Part shown: piece by piece, positions 4,958-6,228 of the stretch
How the letters are laid out: each line of letters opens with the position of its first letter
Numbering within the stretch: the stretch's first letter is position 1
NCBI GenBank assembly: GCA_003157235.1
Contig: PMJC01000233.1
Coordinates: 1-6,228 of the forward strand
Reading direction: 5' to 3'
From: Methanosarcina sp.
Lineage (GTDB): Archaea; Halobacteriota; Methanosarcinia; Methanosarcinales; Methanosarcinaceae
Length of the DNA stretch: 6,228 bases
The notes under the pieces: generated by a model
Database searches by the model: none
What the model was told of the DNA's origin: nothing
The model's input: only the letters and a program-made list of their open reading frames with translations
Translations under genes and position numbers: made by a program

Positions 4958-6228
4958 CTGGATAAGTGATTTTCCTTTCATTTCCTGCGGTTTCGGAACT
5001 CTGAGGAGTTCAAGAATAGTTGGCGCAAGGTCACACAGTTTCCCATTTTTAAGAGTTTTTACCTCATCATTTCCTACGTAAATGCATTTTACCGGATTTG
5101 AAGTATGGGCTGTATACGGTTCTCCTGTTTTCAGGTTTATCATCTGTTCAGCATTTCCGTGATCTGCAGTTATGAGTGCTATTCCCCCTGTTTCTTTCAG
5201 AACTGCTACAATCCTGCCAATGCAGTTATCCACAGCTTCGACTGCCTTTACTGCAGCTTCAAAAATACCGGTGTGTCCAACCATATCCATGTTTGCGAAG
5301 TTAAGGATAATGACATCATACTTTCCTAACCGAATTCGCATGATAACCTCATCCGTAACTTCATATGCGCTCATTTCGGGTTTGAGATCATAGGTAGCAA
5401 TCTTCGGAGAGGGGATCAGGCAACGATCTTCTCCTGCATAACATTTTTCCTGTCCACCGTTCAGGAAATAAGTTACATGTGCATATTTTTCGGTTTCAGC
5501 AATGCGGAGCTGGATAAATCCCTGCTCACTAAGTACTTTTCCAAGCACCTTTACCAGCTTTTCTTGAGGGAAAGCAATGGGCAAATCTAGGGTTTCATCG
5601 TATTGGACCATACAGACATAGTAAACATTCGGACGTTTTTCCCTCGCGAAGCCTTTAAAGTCTTTCTTTACAAAAGTCCAGGTAAGTTGCCGCGCTCTAT
5701 CTGACCTAAAATTGAAGAAAATCACCGAATCATTATCTTTTATGATTGTTTCTGGATTTCCTTCTGAATCAATGATTATAGTCGGTTTTACAAACTCATC
5801 AGTCTCTCCCCTGCCATAGGCTTCAGAAACTGCAGTCTCTGCATCCGGGGCTTTATAAGTGGCAACTCCCTTAGTTATAGCTTCAAAAGCAAGTTTTGTC
5901 CTATCCCAACGATTATCTCTGTCCATTGCGTAGTAGCGCCCTGAGATCGTTGCGATTTTTGCATCCTCATTTTCCCTACAAAATGCATCTAGTTTCTTTA
6001 TGTCGCCAAGAGCGGACTTAGGGGGTACGTCCCTTCCATCCAAAAAAGCGTGTATATATATTTTTTGAAGTCCTTTCTCATGTGCAAGTTTTATAAGCGC
6101 ATAAAGGTGAGTCATATAGCTATGTACACCTCCGTACGAGGTAAGCCCCATGAGGTGCAGTTTTGAGTCGTTGACCTTTACATTTGAAATTGAATTTAGA
6201 AAAACTGGGTTTTTGAAAAAATCTCCAC
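4943..6228 (-). CDS. gpmI: 2,3-bisphosphoglycerate-independent phosphoglycerate mutase (N terminus cut by window)
   Basis: Cytosolic Mn-dependent enzyme of the alkaline phosphatase superfamily, interconverting 2- and 3-phosphoglycerate through a phosphoserine intermediate. The frame runs off the right edge: 25 family-typical codons (GDFFKNPVF...) precede the Met at 6151, which is internal. About 427 of the usual ~510-520 residues are visible, so the start, the first metal site and the catalytic Ser are outside. Numbering from Met6151, the visible active-site residues are His10 (GGVHS), Asp41 (DGRD), Arg72 and Arg78 ([10 protein letters not shown]), Arg149 and Arg152 (FRSDRAR), Lys222 (EKYAHV), Asp289 and His293 (MDMVGH), Asp330 and His331 (ADHGN) and His349 (AHTSNP). 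The usual SDGGVHSH reads SYGGVHSY. This is the GpmI type, not the shorter archaeal ApgM. The last residues, DLRI, and the stop lie inside repeat copy 2. Convergent with ppsA. Confidence 0.96.
   Translation of the reverse strand, partial: GDFFKNPVFLNSISNVKVNDSKLHLMGLTSYGGVHSYMTHLYALIKLAHEKGLQKIYIHAFLDGRDVPPKSALGDIKKLDAFCRENEDAKIATISGRYYAMDRDNRWDRTKLAFEAITKGVATYKAPDAETAVSEAYGRGETDEFVKPTIIIDSEGNPETIIKDNDSVIFFNFRSDRARQLTWTFVKKDFKGFAREKRPNVYYVCMVQYDETLDLPIAFPQEKLVKVLGKVLSEQGFIQLRIAETEKYAHVTYFLNGGQEKCYAGEDRCLIPSPKIATYDLKPEMSAYEVTDEVIMRIRLGKYDVIILNFANMDMVGHTGIFEAAVKAVEAVDNCIGRIVAVLKETGGIALITADHGNAEQMINLKTGEPYTAHTSNPVKCIYVGNDEVKTLKNGKLCDLAPTILELLRVPKPQEMKGKSLIQDLRI

Noticed and set aside
5105..5393. 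Two overlapping plus-strand open frames inside gpmI
   Set aside because: They are antisense to conserved gpmI coding sequence, and their cysteine- and serine-rich translations are typical of shadow frames.
6149..6151. ATG at 6151 as the true start of gpmI
   Set aside because: The preceding 25 codons encode the conserved GDFFKNP...SKLHL segment, and the catalytic Ser region has to lie upstream.

Overview
The window looks archaeal, most likely a Methanosarcina-type methanogen. This is an inference from the protein sequences, an archaeal BRE/TATA promoter placed about 25-30 bases upstream of a GGTGA-type ribosome site, moderate-to-low GC content and long AT-rich spacers. No rRNA or tRNA is present to confirm it.

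Layout: (1) 1-907 (+), the 3' part of a D-2-hydroxyacid dehydrogenase gene cut by the left edge. (2) 908-1109, a spacer with the ppsA ribosome site and a possible degenerate copy of the repeat described below. (3) 1110-3563 (+), a complete phosphoenolpyruvate synthase gene (ppsA). (4) 3564-4942, an AT-rich, gene-poor stretch holding one small orphan gene (3937-4230, -) with a good promoter, and a doubtful 62-codon frame. (5) 4943-6228 (-), most of a cofactor-independent phosphoglycerate mutase gene (gpmI), cut by the right edge and convergent with ppsA.

The two well-identified enzymes belong to the same stretch of gluconeogenesis. PEP synthase makes PEP from pyruvate, and after enolase the mutase converts 2-phosphoglycerate to 3-phosphoglycerate. 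The dehydrogenase is of the family that handles glycerate, hydroxypyruvate or 3-phosphoglycerate, but its substrate cannot be read from the sequence.

The most unusual signal is a ~112-base element present as two diverged inverted copies, 3776-3887 (+) and 4847-4957 (-). Each has terminal inverted repeats. In the 15-position outer stem, every difference between the copies preserves pairing: two C-G to T-A double changes, three changes to G.T, and one shared mismatch. The strand on which the G.T pairs form is the strand read from ppsA (copy 1) and from gpmI (copy 2), and copy 2 supplies the gpmI stop codon. It may be a miniature transposable element (MITE), a structured RNA element at 3' ends, or a MITE adopted for that role.
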